From Metellina segmentata (taxonomy: Eukaryota; Arthropoda; Arachnida; Araneae; Tetragnathidae): a DNA stretch of 64,000 nt. Below the pieces are notes generated by a model. The model was given only the letters and a program-made list of their open reading frames with translations, did not search any database and was not told the DNA's origin. The DNA lies in assembly GCA_947359465.1 (NCBI GenBank), contig OX375873.1, positions 135,734,899 through 135,798,898 on the forward strand, in the 5' to 3' direction. Below are positions 10,810 to 21,294 of the stretch, piece by piece. A program made the translations under genes and the position numbers. The stretch's first letter is position 1. Each line of letters opens with the position of its first letter.

Positions 10810-11150
10810 GTCTTTGTGTTGCTCTAGAGTACGACTTTAATTACAATTACTCTTTAGACGTTTGTGTAAAAGCAACAACTTGACAATTTTCGATTTGAGA
10901 GGTTAATTTATCAACTATATATTTGGGGCCCGCAGGGCCACATCTCCTTTAGTTGTGTACGGGCTTCACGGACACGCGATGTACTCTAGTGATCTTTTCT
11001 ATGGGGTTTACTGTCTAGTAAACACTGGTGTCTCGCTTCCGCGATACCCAATTAGTCAATACCTGTATTTGGCCAAGCTGTACCAAACACGAGACAGTCA
11101 TGCAATGGACAAACACATAATGAGAAATACACCTAGAGTAAACCACTTTT
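10810..11150. repeat. SINE fragments (A tail, D, reversed C)
   Basis: 10810-10850 is a SINE A/B tail (GTTGCTCTAGAGTACGAC). 10925-11065 is SINE D (GGGCCACATCTCCTTTAGTTG, CGTGTACGGGCTTCACG region). 11066-11150 is SINE C on the minus strand (CCAAGCTGTACCAAACACGA, ATGGACAAACACATAATG). Confidence 0.6.
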
Positions 11151-11201
11151 GGAATTGAGTATCACCGATTTACAAAGTGCAAAATAGTGAATAGGAAACC
11201 C

Positions 11202-11626
11202 TGAACCCTTTCGCTGCTAGTCTCGCGCCAGCTCCTGATATGGCGTCAACACTAAAGAACCAATCACACGCCAACGCGCGGTGTGGAGTGATGTCTCCGT
11301 AGGCAATCACACGTTCGCGCGGGAAGAGCTGCTTTTCAACATTTATTCTCAACTTTATAGATATTATATCTTTATTAGTAATAAAACAAATATCGTAATG
11401 GGAATTGTAGAGACTATAGTTCTGCAGGTCCTTCACGTCCCCCCCCCCAAAAAAAAATGCAATCTAATAAGCAATACAGATGATTAAATTGGCGAAAGCT
11501 CAGCCAACAAATTTGTAATCTATTTTGGTAGTGGCGTGGCTGGTATTGGCTTCTGGGAAAAACCCATTTCTACGGCGGGGCAATGACTATCAACGCACCA
11601 CATCAGCTTTGGTAGCGTACGTGTTA
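11202..11626 (+). mobile_element. TTAA-type MITE (family P1), most complete copy
   Basis: The left end TGAACCCTTTCGCTGCTAG is a decayed TTAA plus the terminal motif. The right end, reversed, reads CTAACACGTACGCTACC. Internal landmarks shared with 1141 and 18190-18532 are TCTCGCGCCAGC, a C/A run near 11440, GCAATCTAATAAGC, GGCGAAAGCTCAGCCAAC and AAAAACCCATTTCTACGGCG. At about 425 bp it carries no transposase. Confidence 0.65.
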
Positions 11627-12083
11627 GAGGGTTAAATTGAGGCTCTAAAATCTCCATAGGAATAATGCGAAATGTTCAATTTTTAATCTGAACCCACATC
11701 GGTTTCCTTCCTAAAAAACAAGACGTTATATTTGAAAAGCCTCGGTCAATAGTATTGACCAATAGTAGTCAATACCGATTTTTTCCTACTTCCAATCCCT
11801 CTTTCTCCATTCACGGCATTTTTTATTTGACTTCGTGTATGGCGAAACTTGTCCAAATAGGACTAGCGCCATAACATCCAAAACTATCCAACCAAATGTT
11901 TGAGAATTAACGTATTTTATAATTTCACCTTTCAAAATTGTACAGTTCCAATAGCAAGGACTATTAACTGGGATTTCCAACTATAACGTCTTGTTTTTTG
12001 TGATGAAAACTGATGTTGCTTCAGATTAGAAGTGGAACATTTCTCGTTTTTCCTATGGAGATTTTAGAACCTCAATTTAACCC
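11627..12083. mobile_element. MITE with about 105-bp terminal inverted repeats
   Basis: Left arm 11627-11735 and right arm 11975-12083 are inverted copies: GGGTTAAATTGAGGCTCTAA with the ATCTCCATAGGAA block, a run to AAAACAAGACGTTATA, and the same on the reverse strand. The right flank is TTTAA and the left flank TTAGA, so a TTAA-type duplication is likely. It starts where the P1 MITE ends. The 64-codon frame inside is not a gene. Confidence 0.75.
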
Positions 12084-12186
12084 TTTAAGGTTTACGGATT
12101 CACTTTATTTTGCACTTTGTGTTTTGAGTCACTGATTTACAATTATGTTAAATTTCAATCTGTTAACCATTCCAATTGTGGTTGAC

Positions 12187-12410
12187 CCTAGGTGCATTTC
12201 CCATTATGTGTTTGTCCATTGCTTGACTTTCTTGTGTATGGCACAGCTTGGCCAAATATGGCCCGTTTGTGCAATAAAACCCAATGCAGCCTCTTCTGTG
12301 TCAGTATAAAACTTTCCTTGTGTGTATATGTTACTTTAACTGGCAGAAAGTCATTACAAGGCGCAACTTGACTAAATATGGCCCCTTGCGCTCTCAAAAT
12401 ATAATCCCTG
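12187..12410 (+). repeat. two SINE C body/tail fragments in tandem
   Basis: 12187-12283 has TGTGTTTGTCCATTGCTTGA, GCTTGGCCAAATATGGCCC and CAATAAAACCC. 12284-12410 repeats a more diverged body ending CTAAATATGGCCCCTTGCGC. Confidence 0.65.
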
Positions 12411-12760
12411 AGAGGAAAGACAGCTCGGTGGGTTTGGCCACTTCGCTAGTAACCACCTGTATGTAGTAGGTGGGACAGGTTCGATTGTACTGAAAAAGTT
12501 ATAATTTTTAATCTACGTTTTAGTATTGGTTGGACAAATGAACTAAAAACTTTCTCATCCCTTGAGTACCGTTTTATCGGATACTTTATGTCCTGTGTTT
12601 GGCGCAACGCTTCCACTTTTGGACCTTGTACCATTAAATTCAAATCAACCAACGAACCAGGTTAAATTCCTGCCAGGCATATCTCTTCTGCGTCGATAAA
12701 ACTTTGTGAGAAATCGATGGATGTCTGTTGTAGCGTTTTTGTCACCATAGTAATACAATG
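12411..12760 (+). repeat. tRNA-like head and SINE C fragments
   Basis: 12420-12485 looks like a tRNA-derived head: CTCGGTGGGTTTGGCCAC with a GGGACAGGTTCGATTG B box. It differs from the A, B and C heads. 12580-12760 contains SINE C pieces (TGTTTGGCGCAACGC, ATTCCTGCCAGGCATATCTC). Confidence 0.5.
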
Positions 12761-13190
12761 GAGTTGGACTAAGCTGGATACCTTTATGAGTTATTTTTGT
12801 TCCGTGGTGTTTGATTTCAATACCGTCTTGATGTCCAAACGAGAACTCTTTTCCCCACCACTTTCCCCAGTGGCTTCCTTCTATCTTCTGCGTTTTTCGA
12901 GGAAGTTCGCCACCATCTTGGAATGATCCACTGCTGTGCTTGGAATCCTTAGAAAATGACGTGTGTGACAAGCAGGTGCAAAAAGTCCGATTAACCTGCC
13001 GACACTCCGACAGATTTAATACCTTTCTGGCCTGAGTTATTTCAGAACTTACACGAGTGGTCTTTTTTTTTGGGGGGGGGAGGGGTTGGGGGATGGGCGA
13101 GGGGGGCGTCTGCTCCCCTCTTGTAGCAGGCCCACGATGATACAGGTGTTGAAATCGTCTTTTTCAGACGTCACTCTGTTTTCTGTTTAG
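12740..13190 (+). repeat. dispersed repeat G, copy 1
   Basis: Shares with 27455-28498, in order, ACAATGGAGTTGGACTAAG, a CCACCACTTTCCCCAGTGGC-like block, TTTTTCGAGGAAGTTCGCC, CTTTCTGGCCTGAGTTATTT, a long G-run near 13068-13083 and CAGACGTCAC. The termini are not resolved. The class is unknown. Confidence 0.6.
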
Positions 13191-13209
13191 CACATCTATG
13201 GATTTCGAT

Positions 13210-13562
13210 TTCTTCTCAGGGCATATCTTCAGGCGTGTACCGGCTTCTACGTTACGAGGTACTCCAGTGATCTTTTCTTTTCCCGGAGGATGGGGGTTAC
13301 TGTCCTCAATAAACACGAAAGTCGCTTCTGGGATGCCCAAGTGATCTTTCTATTCTTCCATACCACTTTCCCTTCTCCAATCCCGGAGTTGTTCGAAGCC
13401 CGTCGCGTACAAAGAGAGCTGGTGGACGTGGACATTTTTGTCTCAAATAATCTCACGTTGGGGTGGTGTGGAGGTTTGGAGAGGAGTGCGAGCTCGGGTG
13501 CAACCCTCGTCATCTGATCATGGTTTGAAATGACGAGGTGTTGTCCTCAGATCTTTCCTGTA
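13210..13562 (+). repeat. SINE D then SINE A fragments
   Basis: 13210-13350 carries GGCGTGTACCGGCTTCTACG and GATGGGGGTTACTGTCCTC. 13400-13562 carries CTCACGTTGGGGTGGTGTGG, GCTCGGGTGCAACCCTCGTC and GAGGTGTTGTCCTCAGATC of SINE A. Confidence 0.65.
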
Positions 13563-13982
13563 AGATGAGTATCTACTGTATTCATTATCTATAAAATGGA
13601 GACGTGATAATATAGTTGATTCAAAATATTAAGGGGATCCCTATACAGTTTATGGAAAAGGAATTGCATGTATTGAGTAAAATGATTGAGGTTTATATTG
13701 AATGACTCACGTGTGTGTGTGAAGTCGTGCGCATCGTCAGGACCCTGTTGCATCCGGTTTCTTTCTCCATCTCAAGGGAGCCCCGTGCATCCAGCTTTCT
13801 CGCTTTTCTGGGTCCGAAGTTTGGCGGGAGCAAAGAGGGAACCCTCATTGGAGGAAAGGGTAACTGGATATCATCCCACTGGCTTCAGACGGCATGGATG
13901 TCATCTCAAAAGGGAAACTAGTAAGGGTCTTGTATTAATGCGCTATGTTTAAGGTCTAATGGACATGTTGTGAGGGTAGCTT
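13563..13982. other. unclassified stretch
   Basis: 13690-13950 is relatively GC-rich with two overlapping frames of 68-88 codons lacking any domain. No match to other repeats in the window was noticed. Confidence 0.35.
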
Positions 13983-14172
13983 CACCACATTTCCCTTTGG
14001 GATTGATCCCGCACCGTTGTCAATAGCCCGTTGTCTTGTGCGAGTGCGACTTTAAATACCTACCTCCTAATCCCTCTTTTCACCCTATCACATTGATTAC
14101 TTGACGTGGTCCTGTGTTGGTCACAATTTGGTCAAATATGGCCCTTTCGCCATAGAACCTCATAAACAACCG
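13983..14172 (+). repeat. SINE A tail and SINE C tail
   Basis: 13983-14066: TTTGGGATTGATCCCGCACC, GTTGTCAATAGCCCG, CTTTAAATACCTACC. 14094-14172: TTGGTCAAATATGGCCC, then CGCCATAGAACC. Confidence 0.7.
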
Positions 14173-15145
14173 AAGGAGAAAAGATTTAGTATCGAGAGGG
14201 TTTTTTTAAGAGAATGAGTAATGTATCTGCATGTTTTTAATGTATTTCAATTGTGAAGGCACATAGAATTAAAATCGAACGATTTCATACCGAACTGCAG
14301 TCACAAACCTTCGCCTCGACACCTGTTTCTTCGATCCGCGTCTTGTCTGAATCGGTTACTCGGTGCTCGCTAATTCTTTTCCCCCCTTTGGAACCTTAGC
14401 AGCTGCTTCCCTTCTCACGCAATCGATTCCTGAACCACGTTTCAAAGAAATCCGCGCTTTTCATTTTTCACAACATCCCGTTACCTCGTCTATAATTTCA
14501 ACTCTCTCCCACGACGATGCGATTAAAAAAACTACACGGCTTTCTCCAGCTGCATGACGCGAGACAAAATAAACGCGGGGCAGGTTTTAAAAGCGATTAG
14601 TTTAGTCTGGGATAATTTCACGAGTACCGAATATTTAATGGAATTGAATTTTAATATCCCGCGAAGCGCGGGCAAAAAAGCGATCGATTGCTGCTCGTGC
14701 TGCTTATGGGCATAATTTAACGAAAAGGTCGAAAAGTCTCCAGCTTGTTTTGGATTTTTTTTTGTGTTCATTAGAAAATTATTTTTTGAGCTGATTTTTT
14801 TTTTCTCGTTTAATCGGCTTAGTCGGTAGCGCAGGTATCTCCAATTAAAAAGTGAAAATGAGGGAAGTCCTTACTCGGAAATCGGATTAATTTATGCGGA
14901 CCGCGAATGCGAGGAAAGAGGATTATTCGAACTGTTCAGTAGAATGACTAAATCCTGAGTAGGAATAGTTCTTTTACTCGATTTATTCAGCCTATGGTAA
15001 TCCTCGTGTTATTGTTATCGCTCTTGTTTTAAGCCCTTGGATTTATCGATAATTAGTTTACCTTCAGAGTAGAAATATCACAGGTCAGATTTTAATATTT
15101 TTGAATTTATGTGTTTGTTGAGTTAAAGTCTCGTTACAGCAATGT
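14173..15145. other. non-coding stretch, nothing recognised
   Basis: No repeat shared with the rest of the window, no domain in any frame; short A- and T-runs around 14755-14810. Confidence 0.4.
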
Positions 15146-15149
15146 AACA

Positions 15150-15412
15150 TGCTATTGGGAACGGTCCGGGATCAACCCCCGCAGGGAAAAATTCGAGGAC
15201 AACACCTCGTCATTTTGAACCACGGTCAGATGTCTAAGTCGGCACCCGAGTTGGCACTCCACTTTCAAACTTCCACACAACACCAATGTGAGAACATTTG
15301 AGGCCATTAGAAATTTATTATGTTTCAGCCTCCACGTACATGATTGTGTTTGGTTTCAAACTTTCATACCTCTTGTTTCCAATTCGCTACTCGTCTAACT
15401 GGGCTACCAATA
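15150..15412 (-). repeat. SINE A, near full length
   Basis: On the minus strand: head (GGTAGCCCAGTTAGACGAG reversed from 15394-15412), a diverged middle, CTCAAATGTTCTCACATTGG, the CCGTGGTTCAAAATGACG block and GGGGGTTGATCCCGGACC. It faces the copy at 15455 head to head. Confidence 0.7.
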
Positions 15413-15454
15413 CCTCTATTTCGATATGAATTTCTAGCCACTCCTATTCAAACA

Positions 15455-15723
15455 TGCGGCCGTAGTATCCCGGTTGGAATAATAGCGGAATAGCAACCGG
15501 AGGGTTGCGAGTTCGAATCCAACCAAAGACCATAGTGTACAAGAGGGGGGATGCACGTTCGATCTGTCGTGGCCTCATGTCCTCGCATTGGTGTGGTATT
15601 GAAGCTTGGAGAATGGGATGCCAGCTCATGTGTTGCCTCGTCATCTGACCGCGGTTCAAAATGGCGTGGTGTTGTCCTGGATCTTGTGCTGCTCCAGTGC
15701 GCCTTTAATTAAAATATCTACCC
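15455..15723 (+). repeat. SINE A, near full length
   Basis: Head GTATCCCGGTTGGAATAATA with GGAGGGTTGCGAGTTCGAAT, then AAAGACCATAGTGTACAAG, TGTCGTGGCCTCATGTCC, CTCGTCATCTGACCGCGG and tail TTTAATTAAAATATCTACCC. With the minus-strand copy just upstream it forms an inverted pair separated by about 40 bases. Confidence 0.8.
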
Positions 15724-15826
15724 TTAACACATTCGCTGCAGGTCACGTTAGGATGTGTTTATTGCTATTGCCCTCACGTAGAAATGGGTTTTTCCCAGAA
15801 GCTGACTTACTTTTTATAACAAACTA
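15724..15826 (-). mobile_element. TTAA-type MITE (P1) end fragment
   Basis: Starts TTAACACATTCGCTGCAGG at the end of the SINE and continues to TAGAAATGGGTTTTTCCCAG and CTTTTTATAACAAAC, the reverse of the right half of the family. Confidence 0.65.
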
Positions 15827-16658
15827 GCCGGGCTGCGCCAGCTAGCGCTCGGATGTGTGTAATAGTGCTTTTTTTAATCTTTTCTACACACCGTAATTGA
15901 ACATGTTTTGAATTGTATATTTTATTTATTTTTATGAAACAATTCTTTAAATCATTGCGTATTCAATCAAATATTTAAGGAAAGTGGGTCGAAATATACA
16001 TATACCGCTACAAAATTACCCATGTCTAGTGCGCTTTTTTGCAGGAAATAGACATATCATTAAAATCTAACTCCTAAATAATATTTCTGCAATAATTAAT
16101 ATACCGGAACACATAATGCAAACAAAAATAAAATTCCAATCCTTTAAAAAATGCAAAATTCTGGAGGAAAAAAAAACACGTACGTATTTATTCAAACGTG
16201 TAGAATTTCGATTTCCTGAATATATCGTGAAATAGAATAATGCGACATTAGACTTTTCAACGATATTGACAAAGACGATATAATGATTTATTAACAAAAA
16301 TAACACATATTTATATTACTTGGGAATCCTCAAATGTATCCGCAACATCTCGCAGTCAACTCAAATACCCAAACACGGAATTCTAAATCAAATTAAAAAA
16401 GTAAACATCAATTCTGACGCGGCCAGATACCGGGTAGCAAAATTACGTTTAAATTACTTTTACATCAAAGAAAGATATAAAAAGTCAGTTCAAACATATA
16501 AATATTAAAATTTAATTCCTTATTTTGCAGAGAAATTGACCTCGGCTATTTGAAAACAGCAAAAATTCAAAATATCTGGGTTATTTTATTTACGTTTATT
16601 GTTGCCATTCGACGATACATAAATAACGTCGATTTCGGGTCCACGTACGTTAGTGTTT
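15827..16658. other. very AT-rich non-coding stretch
   Basis: Short frames only. The first 60 bases (ACTAGCCGGGCTGCGCCAGC) are GC-rich and might be a transposon edge, but no partner end was found. Confidence 0.4.
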
Positions 16659-16664
16659 TATATA

Positions 16665-16785
16665 CAGGGTGGTCCCGAATTCATGGTACAAACTTTAATG
16701 GTAGGTACAGGACATTGTAACAATGATTTATTGTATAGGAATGTATAGTCGCAAGTGACGCGGTGAGGCGAAAACAGGGGAAATA
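16665..16785. repeat. terminal inverted repeat, left
   Basis: Runs from CAGGGTGGTCCCGAATTC to ACAGGGGAAATAA. It matches the reverse of 18047-18167 with very few differences (for example GGCGAAAAC versus GGCGTAAAC). Confidence 0.9.
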
Positions 16786-16841
16786 ACGGCCGAAAGGAAA
16801 AACAAAGATTTTATTGAAAGCGTTGTTGACAAGTGTCATGT

Positions 16842-17918
16842 TTACAGAAATTGTTCAAAATTGCGTCCACCAGTATCGATACATGCTTGACAGCGTCGGT
16901 GGAGCGATTGGCGTACACGTTCAAAGATGCCTGGTATTTCACGCACACCTGCAGCAGCTACAGATAAGCGAGCGACGAGATCCTCATCTGAGTCAACTGG
17001 AGTCTCATAAACAAGATGCTTTAGATGTCCCCATAAAAAGTAATCGAGGCTCGATAAATCGGGAGATCGGGGTGGCCAAGGGACTGGTCCACCACGCCCA
17101 ATCCATCGAGTACCAAACGTGGCATTCAGGTAATTCCGTACGTCAATGCTGAAGTGTGCTGGCGCCCCATCGTGCTGAAACCACATGCGGTTACGAATGG
17201 CGATCGGAACATCATGCAGCAGTTGTGGTAACACTTCTTTCAGAAAAATAAGATAGCTTCCGCCAGTGAGCCGCGTGGGTAGTAAGTATGGGCCAATCAA
17301 AAAGTCGTTCACAATACCAGCCCACACATTAATACTGAAACGTTGTTGAAACGCATGTCGACGCGTTGCATGTGGATTATCGGTTGCCCACACATGAGAA
17401 TTGTGCGCATTAAAGACACCCTCGCGTGAAAATGTCGCTTCATCTGTAAATAGCACATAATCTACGAAATCCGGCTGCAACGCACATTGCTGCATCACCC
17501 ACAGGCAGAAGTTCACGCGGCGAGGATAATCTGCCGGATTCAATGCTTGTACTTTCTGAAAATGGAAGGGGTGTAAGCGATTTTCGTTTAACACTCTGCA
17601 TACAGTCTGATGACTCACACCTACGTCACGCGCAACAGTTCTTGTGCTTGACTCGGGTCTATCAGCCACAATGTTCAAGATGCTTTCTTCCAGCCTTGGA
17701 GTGCGTACAGCTCTTACTCGACCAGCGCCATGTCTGTTGACGTCGAACGCACCTGTTTCACAAAGTTGACGATGTAACCGTTGAAAAATTCTATGATCCG
17801 GCATTCGTCGATCAGGATACTCCGCGCGATACATTCGTAACGCAGCTCTGCCGTTTCCATTTGCACGGCCGTACATGTAATGCATGTCTGCTTTTTCTGC
17901 ATACGTAAAGTCACCCAT
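16842..17918 (-). CDS. mariner-type transposase, intact (DD41D)
   Basis: 358 residues, uninterrupted, and the only full-length transposase in the window. It should cut and paste the surrounding element at TA sites in the nucleus. Residues 4-55 (YAEKADMHYMYGRANGNGRA) match the N-terminal helix-turn-helix region seen in many arthropod mariner transposases (DUF4817-like, from memory). A second helix-turn-helix lies at about 90-120 (STRTVARDVGVSHQTVCRVL). The DDE/D core is D159 (LFTDEATF), D250 (FQHDGAPAHF) and D292 (RSPDLSSLDYFLWG). By my count 41 residues separate the last two, the spacing reported for the rosa/VISITOR-type group rather than the DD34D of classical mariners. The ATG at 17918 gives the normal N-terminus, so I kept that start. 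No stop or frameshift was seen. Whether it is active cannot be read from sequence alone. Confidence 0.95.
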   Translation of the reverse strand: MGDFTYAEKADMHYMYGRANGNGRAALRMYRAEYPDRRMPDHRIFQRLHRQLCETGAFDVNRHGAGRVRAVRTPRLEESILNIVADRPESSTRTVARDVGVSHQTVCRVLNENRLHPFHFQKVQALNPADYPRRVNFCLWVMQQCALQPDFVDYVLFTDEATFSREGVFNAHNSHVWATDNPHATRRHAFQQRFSINVWAGIVNDFLIGPYLLPTRLTGGSYLIFLKEVLPQLLHDVPIAIRNRMWFQHDGAPAHFSIDVRNYLNATFGTRWIGRGGPVPWPPRSPDLSSLDYFLWGHLKHLVYETPVDSDEDLVARLSVAAAGVREIPGIFERVRQSLHRRCQACIDTGGRNFEQFL

Positions 17919-18046
17919 CGTCTACGGCAGCACAATTGTGAATGGCGCTTTTCCCTACTGCGATGCATCATGTTCAACAGCGGCTAGACATCTACTGCCC
18001 TCTACCGGCAATGATACCAACCGATCACTCCATTTCTCTTTCCTTT

Positions 18047-18167
18047 TATTTCCCCTGTTTACGCCTCACCGCGTCACTTGCGACTATACATTCCTATACA
18101 ATAAATCATTGTTACAATGTCCTGTACCTACCATTAAAGTTTGTACCATGAATTCGGGACCACCCTG
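18047..18167. repeat. terminal inverted repeat, right
   Basis: Inverted match to 16665-16785, ending CGGGACCACCCTG, then TATATA. Confidence 0.9.
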
Positions 18168-18189
18168 TATATAGATGGGATTGAAAAGT

Positions 18190-18532
18190 GCGCCAATACC
18201 AGAATGGATTGGCGAAAGATCAGCCAACAAATTTACAATTTCATCATCTGTTCGACTTCTTAGATTGCATTTTTCTTTTTTTGGGACGTGAAGGCCCCAC
18301 AGAACTATCGTCTCAACTCGTATTACAATATTTTTTTAATAACTAATAAAGCGATAAATTCGAAACCACATACCTTTGCAACTAGCTTGTAACCTTTACT
18401 CCACGTCAACACCTAACATATAGTGCCAATTGAAGCGGAGAATTAATGTTGAGGTGCAGCTTTTCCCGCGCGAACTTGTGACTGGTTACAGATACCACGC
18501 GCTGGCGCGAGATTCGCAGCGAGTAGTGTTAA
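18190..18532 (-). mobile_element. TTAA-type MITE (P1), truncated
   Basis: Minus-strand copy. Its true terminus is at 18532 (reversed TTAACACTACTCGCTGCG). It contains GGCGAAAGATCAGCCAAC, ATCATCTGTTCGACTTCTTA and GCGCTGGCGCGAGATTCGC. The opposite end stops at about 18190, next to the mariner. Confidence 0.65.
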
Positions 18533-19470
18533 ACAATAAAAGTTTTTTCTATTGAACTTTAAAATTGACTCTTAGAACATCTCATCGAGACACGTATATA
18601 AAGCTTAATTTCCAAGGGCACGTTGCATTGATCGAATCCTAACTTTTAATCTAGTTACAGCTCTTACAACTGAATGGAATTAACCAACAGTGTGGAACTA
18701 TTTTAATTAACGTCTAATTAACTTTGCGCCTACGACTCCCTACCATCCACATCGACGTATGAGCGTAATAAATATATACATTTTTTTTTATTTCTGAGTT
18801 CTACACGCTCGCAGAAGCACTTGGTTAAAATTAATAACGCGTTATCTCTAATTCGTTTTGAGTTCTCTGCTCTCTTCGAATATTTATGAAAGTTTTGAAT
18901 TTCTGAAAGGGGGATGCGTTTCCTTATCTTTTTTCCCCATAATAAATAAAAATCTTCCCCCCCCCCTCTCCAACCCTACGGTTATGTTGCTTCGTGAAAG
19001 GAAAGTTTCACTTTTATCAGCGAAATTAATGTAGTTTTCAAATGGAATGGTTTATCTCTGGACAGTTTTTCTAATTTATTAGGGTGGAACGGCTTTTGCG
19101 GTTTTTACTCTCAAAGAGGGAAGTTACGGAAACGTTATCTTGCTTCGGCCGAAGTTTTTTTACAAAACGTTATACTTTTTTAAAACACAGATTAGTGTAA
19201 GAGAATGTTCTTATTTCTGCCATGTTTTATTTAAAAGCGTTTTTGTTGAAAATATGTTTCCAACTTTCAGTTCTGCTGAAAAAACTAACAAAAGGTCGTT
19301 TTTCTAACAGCCTTACAATACCGATATACTAATATCGGAACCCCTTAGTTATATAGAAGTATGCAAAATACTTGGCACAGTATAAAATAAGCCAATTTAG
19401 GTTTCCAGAAATATTCTTCCAGTCTTGTCTTTCATTGGGTTCACCCACTATGCTATCAACACGCCACACA
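18533..19470. other. AT-rich non-coding stretch
   Basis: No recognisable gene or shared repeat; C-run at 18958-18966. Confidence 0.4.
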
Positions 19471-19474
19471 GGGT

Positions 19475-19645
19475 CAACCCTGAGGTGCATCTTAGTATGT
19501 ACGGTAATCACAATCCCCAGGTACCCAAGAAATCTGTCACCCTGTTTTACACTCTTCTATCCTCCTTTTTGCTTTTTCCTGCTTCGTTGTTTTGTGTTGG
19601 CGCAGCTGGTCCAAATCTAACCCATGCGCCATAAAACCCAAAACA
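19475..19645 (+). repeat. SINE D with C-type tail
   Basis: GAGGTGCATCTTAGTATGTACG, CACAATCCCCAGGTACCC, then GGCGCAGCTGGTCCAAATC and GCGCCATAAAACCCAAAAC. It shows that D carries the same 3' tail as C. Confidence 0.7.
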
Positions 19646-19669
19646 AACAAACCTGGATGTCAGGAGGGC

Positions 19670-20044
19670 CGTGGAAGACTGATTGAAAGAGCAACAGGTT
19701 AGCAACCGGAGGGTTAAGAGTTAGAATCCAACCCAAAGACAGTCTTGTATAAAGGTGCACGTTCAATCAGGTGAGAGCTCTGCATTTGACAGAGGTTCAA
19801 AATTACGAGTTATCCTCGATTCTTTCACTTTGGGTTTCATCCCTGGCGTCACTGATAGCTCATTACATTGCTCAAGTGAGAAGTTAAAAACTACCTACTT
19901 GGATGTCGGGTGCTGTTTTCGTCATCTGACCGTGATTCAAAACAAAGGGACGGGCTCCGATTTCCCCATCTTGTATAACTCCTGGACCATCGGGTCGTCA
20001 GTTGCCGTTGTGTTAGTCCAATGGGACTGTAACGTATTGGGGAT
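19670..20044 (+). repeat. SINE A with internal deletion, plus a second fragment
   Basis: The head GTTAGCAACCGGAGGGTTAAG and AGTTAGAATCCAACCC is followed by a shortened body and the tail TTAAAAACTACCTA near 19900. 19905-20044 holds a diverged ATCTGACCGTGATTCAAAAC piece. Confidence 0.65.
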
Positions 20045-20707
20045 GGTAGCGTCGTCTACTAGATGAAATCGTTCGCAGTGATCTGGGCTCTAATATATTT
20101 ATTATGTACAAGTATGTATAACCTTGACGGGTTTACAGGTAGCGCATATATGTTGGCAGAGTCCAAGTGACTTTGCTGAATACAGTGAATTGTCCTTGGC
20201 CTTGGGATTCCAAGTTGGCTATCCGGATCAGGTGAGCCCTTCTCCAGTCCTTACTCGGGTGACTAAATAGTCCTAGCTCGGGCGAGCTTCCCCAAAGGTT
20301 CTCGTATGCGTGTGTGACATACGCTGTTCAGGTGAACTCGCTAAAATGGCACTCGGTGGAGTGATTCCCAGCTCCTGTGAGCCTAGCAACAGGTTCTATG
20401 ACCGCTCCAAATCAGCAGGAGCAGCAGCACAGGTTTGAGCTTTTCTCACGAAATTTCTCTGAATCGACGACAACCGTCGTGATAACTGCCGGCTTATGCT
20501 AGCCTTTTTCCAGTGCTCGAGACGAGCACTTCTCCAGAGAACGGGGTATCGGAAACCTTGAATGGGTGTTTCCTTAGCCGGATCAGTTTGTTCTCTCGGG
20601 TCTGACCTCTCTCCTCGAAAGTTTCCTCCCGTCTCTCTCGACTCCGAAAGTTCCAGGGGGGTTGGGGGTCCCCCCTCTCGTTTCATTCGACACATTTGTC
20701 CTCTCAC
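20045..20707. other. GC-richer unclassified island
   Basis: Distinctly more GC-rich than its surroundings, with repeated GCTCGGGCGAG/CTCAGGTGAGC-like words around 20220-20390. It could be a retrotransposon terminal region, but no second copy, primer site or open frame with a domain was found. The 173-codon minus-strand frame spans it and the adjoining element E, so it is chimeric. Confidence 0.3.
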
Positions 20708-20900
20708 TGCTGGCTGGTTCAAAATCGGGCTGTCCATTGGAATTTTTATTATAAATATACAAGACATATTTAGCCGACAATTCTGTTTTAGTTCCGTTTT
20801 TGATTTGACTGCAGATTTCAAAATTCGGACAAATTGCCTGCAGAACAATTGCAATTGTTTGGAGTTGTGTTGCAGAACACTGAATATAATTCTGCACCAG
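20708..20900 (+). mobile_element. element E, 3' part only
   Basis: Contains TTTTATTATAAATATACAAG, TTTGATTTGACTGCAGATTT, AAATTCGGACAAATTGCCTG and ends TATAATTCTGCACCAGG. The 5' half is missing. Confidence 0.65.
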
Positions 20901-20929
20901 GGGTCTGATTGTTCCAATTTTCATTTTAT

Positions 20930-21022
20930 TGTCTTGTGTTTCTGTGTTCTTGTGTCTTGTGTTTTTGTCTTGCGCAGATTTTACTTTTCTGGATCTTGCT
21001 CCATAAAACGCAATCCAACCAA
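20930..21022 (+). repeat. SINE C tail fragment
   Basis: TGTCTTGCGCAGATTTTACTTTTCTGG-type variant of the C tail, with CCATAAAACGCAATCCAACC. Confidence 0.55.
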
Positions 21023-21294
21023 CCTTATACTTCCATCCTCAGTGTGATTGAAATTCCTTGTTCGCATGCTGTGCCAACACAAAACAACCTAATGAACACA
21101 CACAAATAGGGTCCATTAAACAAACCCATATAAACAAAATAAGATGCTGTAGCTAAATCCCCTCGATTTGTTCTAATTTAATGAAAATAGCATTTATCTT
21201 CTAAAGTTAAACATAAAATAAATTATAATACAGCGATTATTAAATCAATACTATGCCATTAACTATGACAAGGAAGTGTAGCGAATTTTTAACA
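21023..21294. other. AT-rich non-coding
   Basis: Nothing recognised. Confidence 0.4.

Larger units (their letters stand above)
16665..18167 (-). mobile_element. complete DD41D mariner-type transposon
   Basis: 1,503 bp with nearly perfect 121-bp terminal inverted repeats (16665-16785 and 18047-18167). The outermost bases are CAGGGTGGTCCCGAATTC on both sides. Both termini are flanked by TATATA (16659-16664, 18168-18173), as expected for TA target duplication. One intact transposase gene lies between the TIRs in antisense orientation. Arms this long are unusual for mariners, which usually have TIRs of a few tens of bases. It landed beside a P1 MITE (18190-18532). Confidence 0.95.

Noticed and set aside
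16814..17152. 112-codon plus-strand frame
   Set aside because: Shadow of the transposase gene on the opposite strand.
20045..20707. LTR of a retrovirus-like element
   Set aside because: GC-rich and structured, but no second LTR, primer-binding site, polypurine tract or gag/pol sequence was seen nearby.
20396..20917. 173-codon minus-strand open frame
   Set aside because: It spans the border between element E and an unrelated GC-rich island, has no domain, and its first part is just the antisense of element E.
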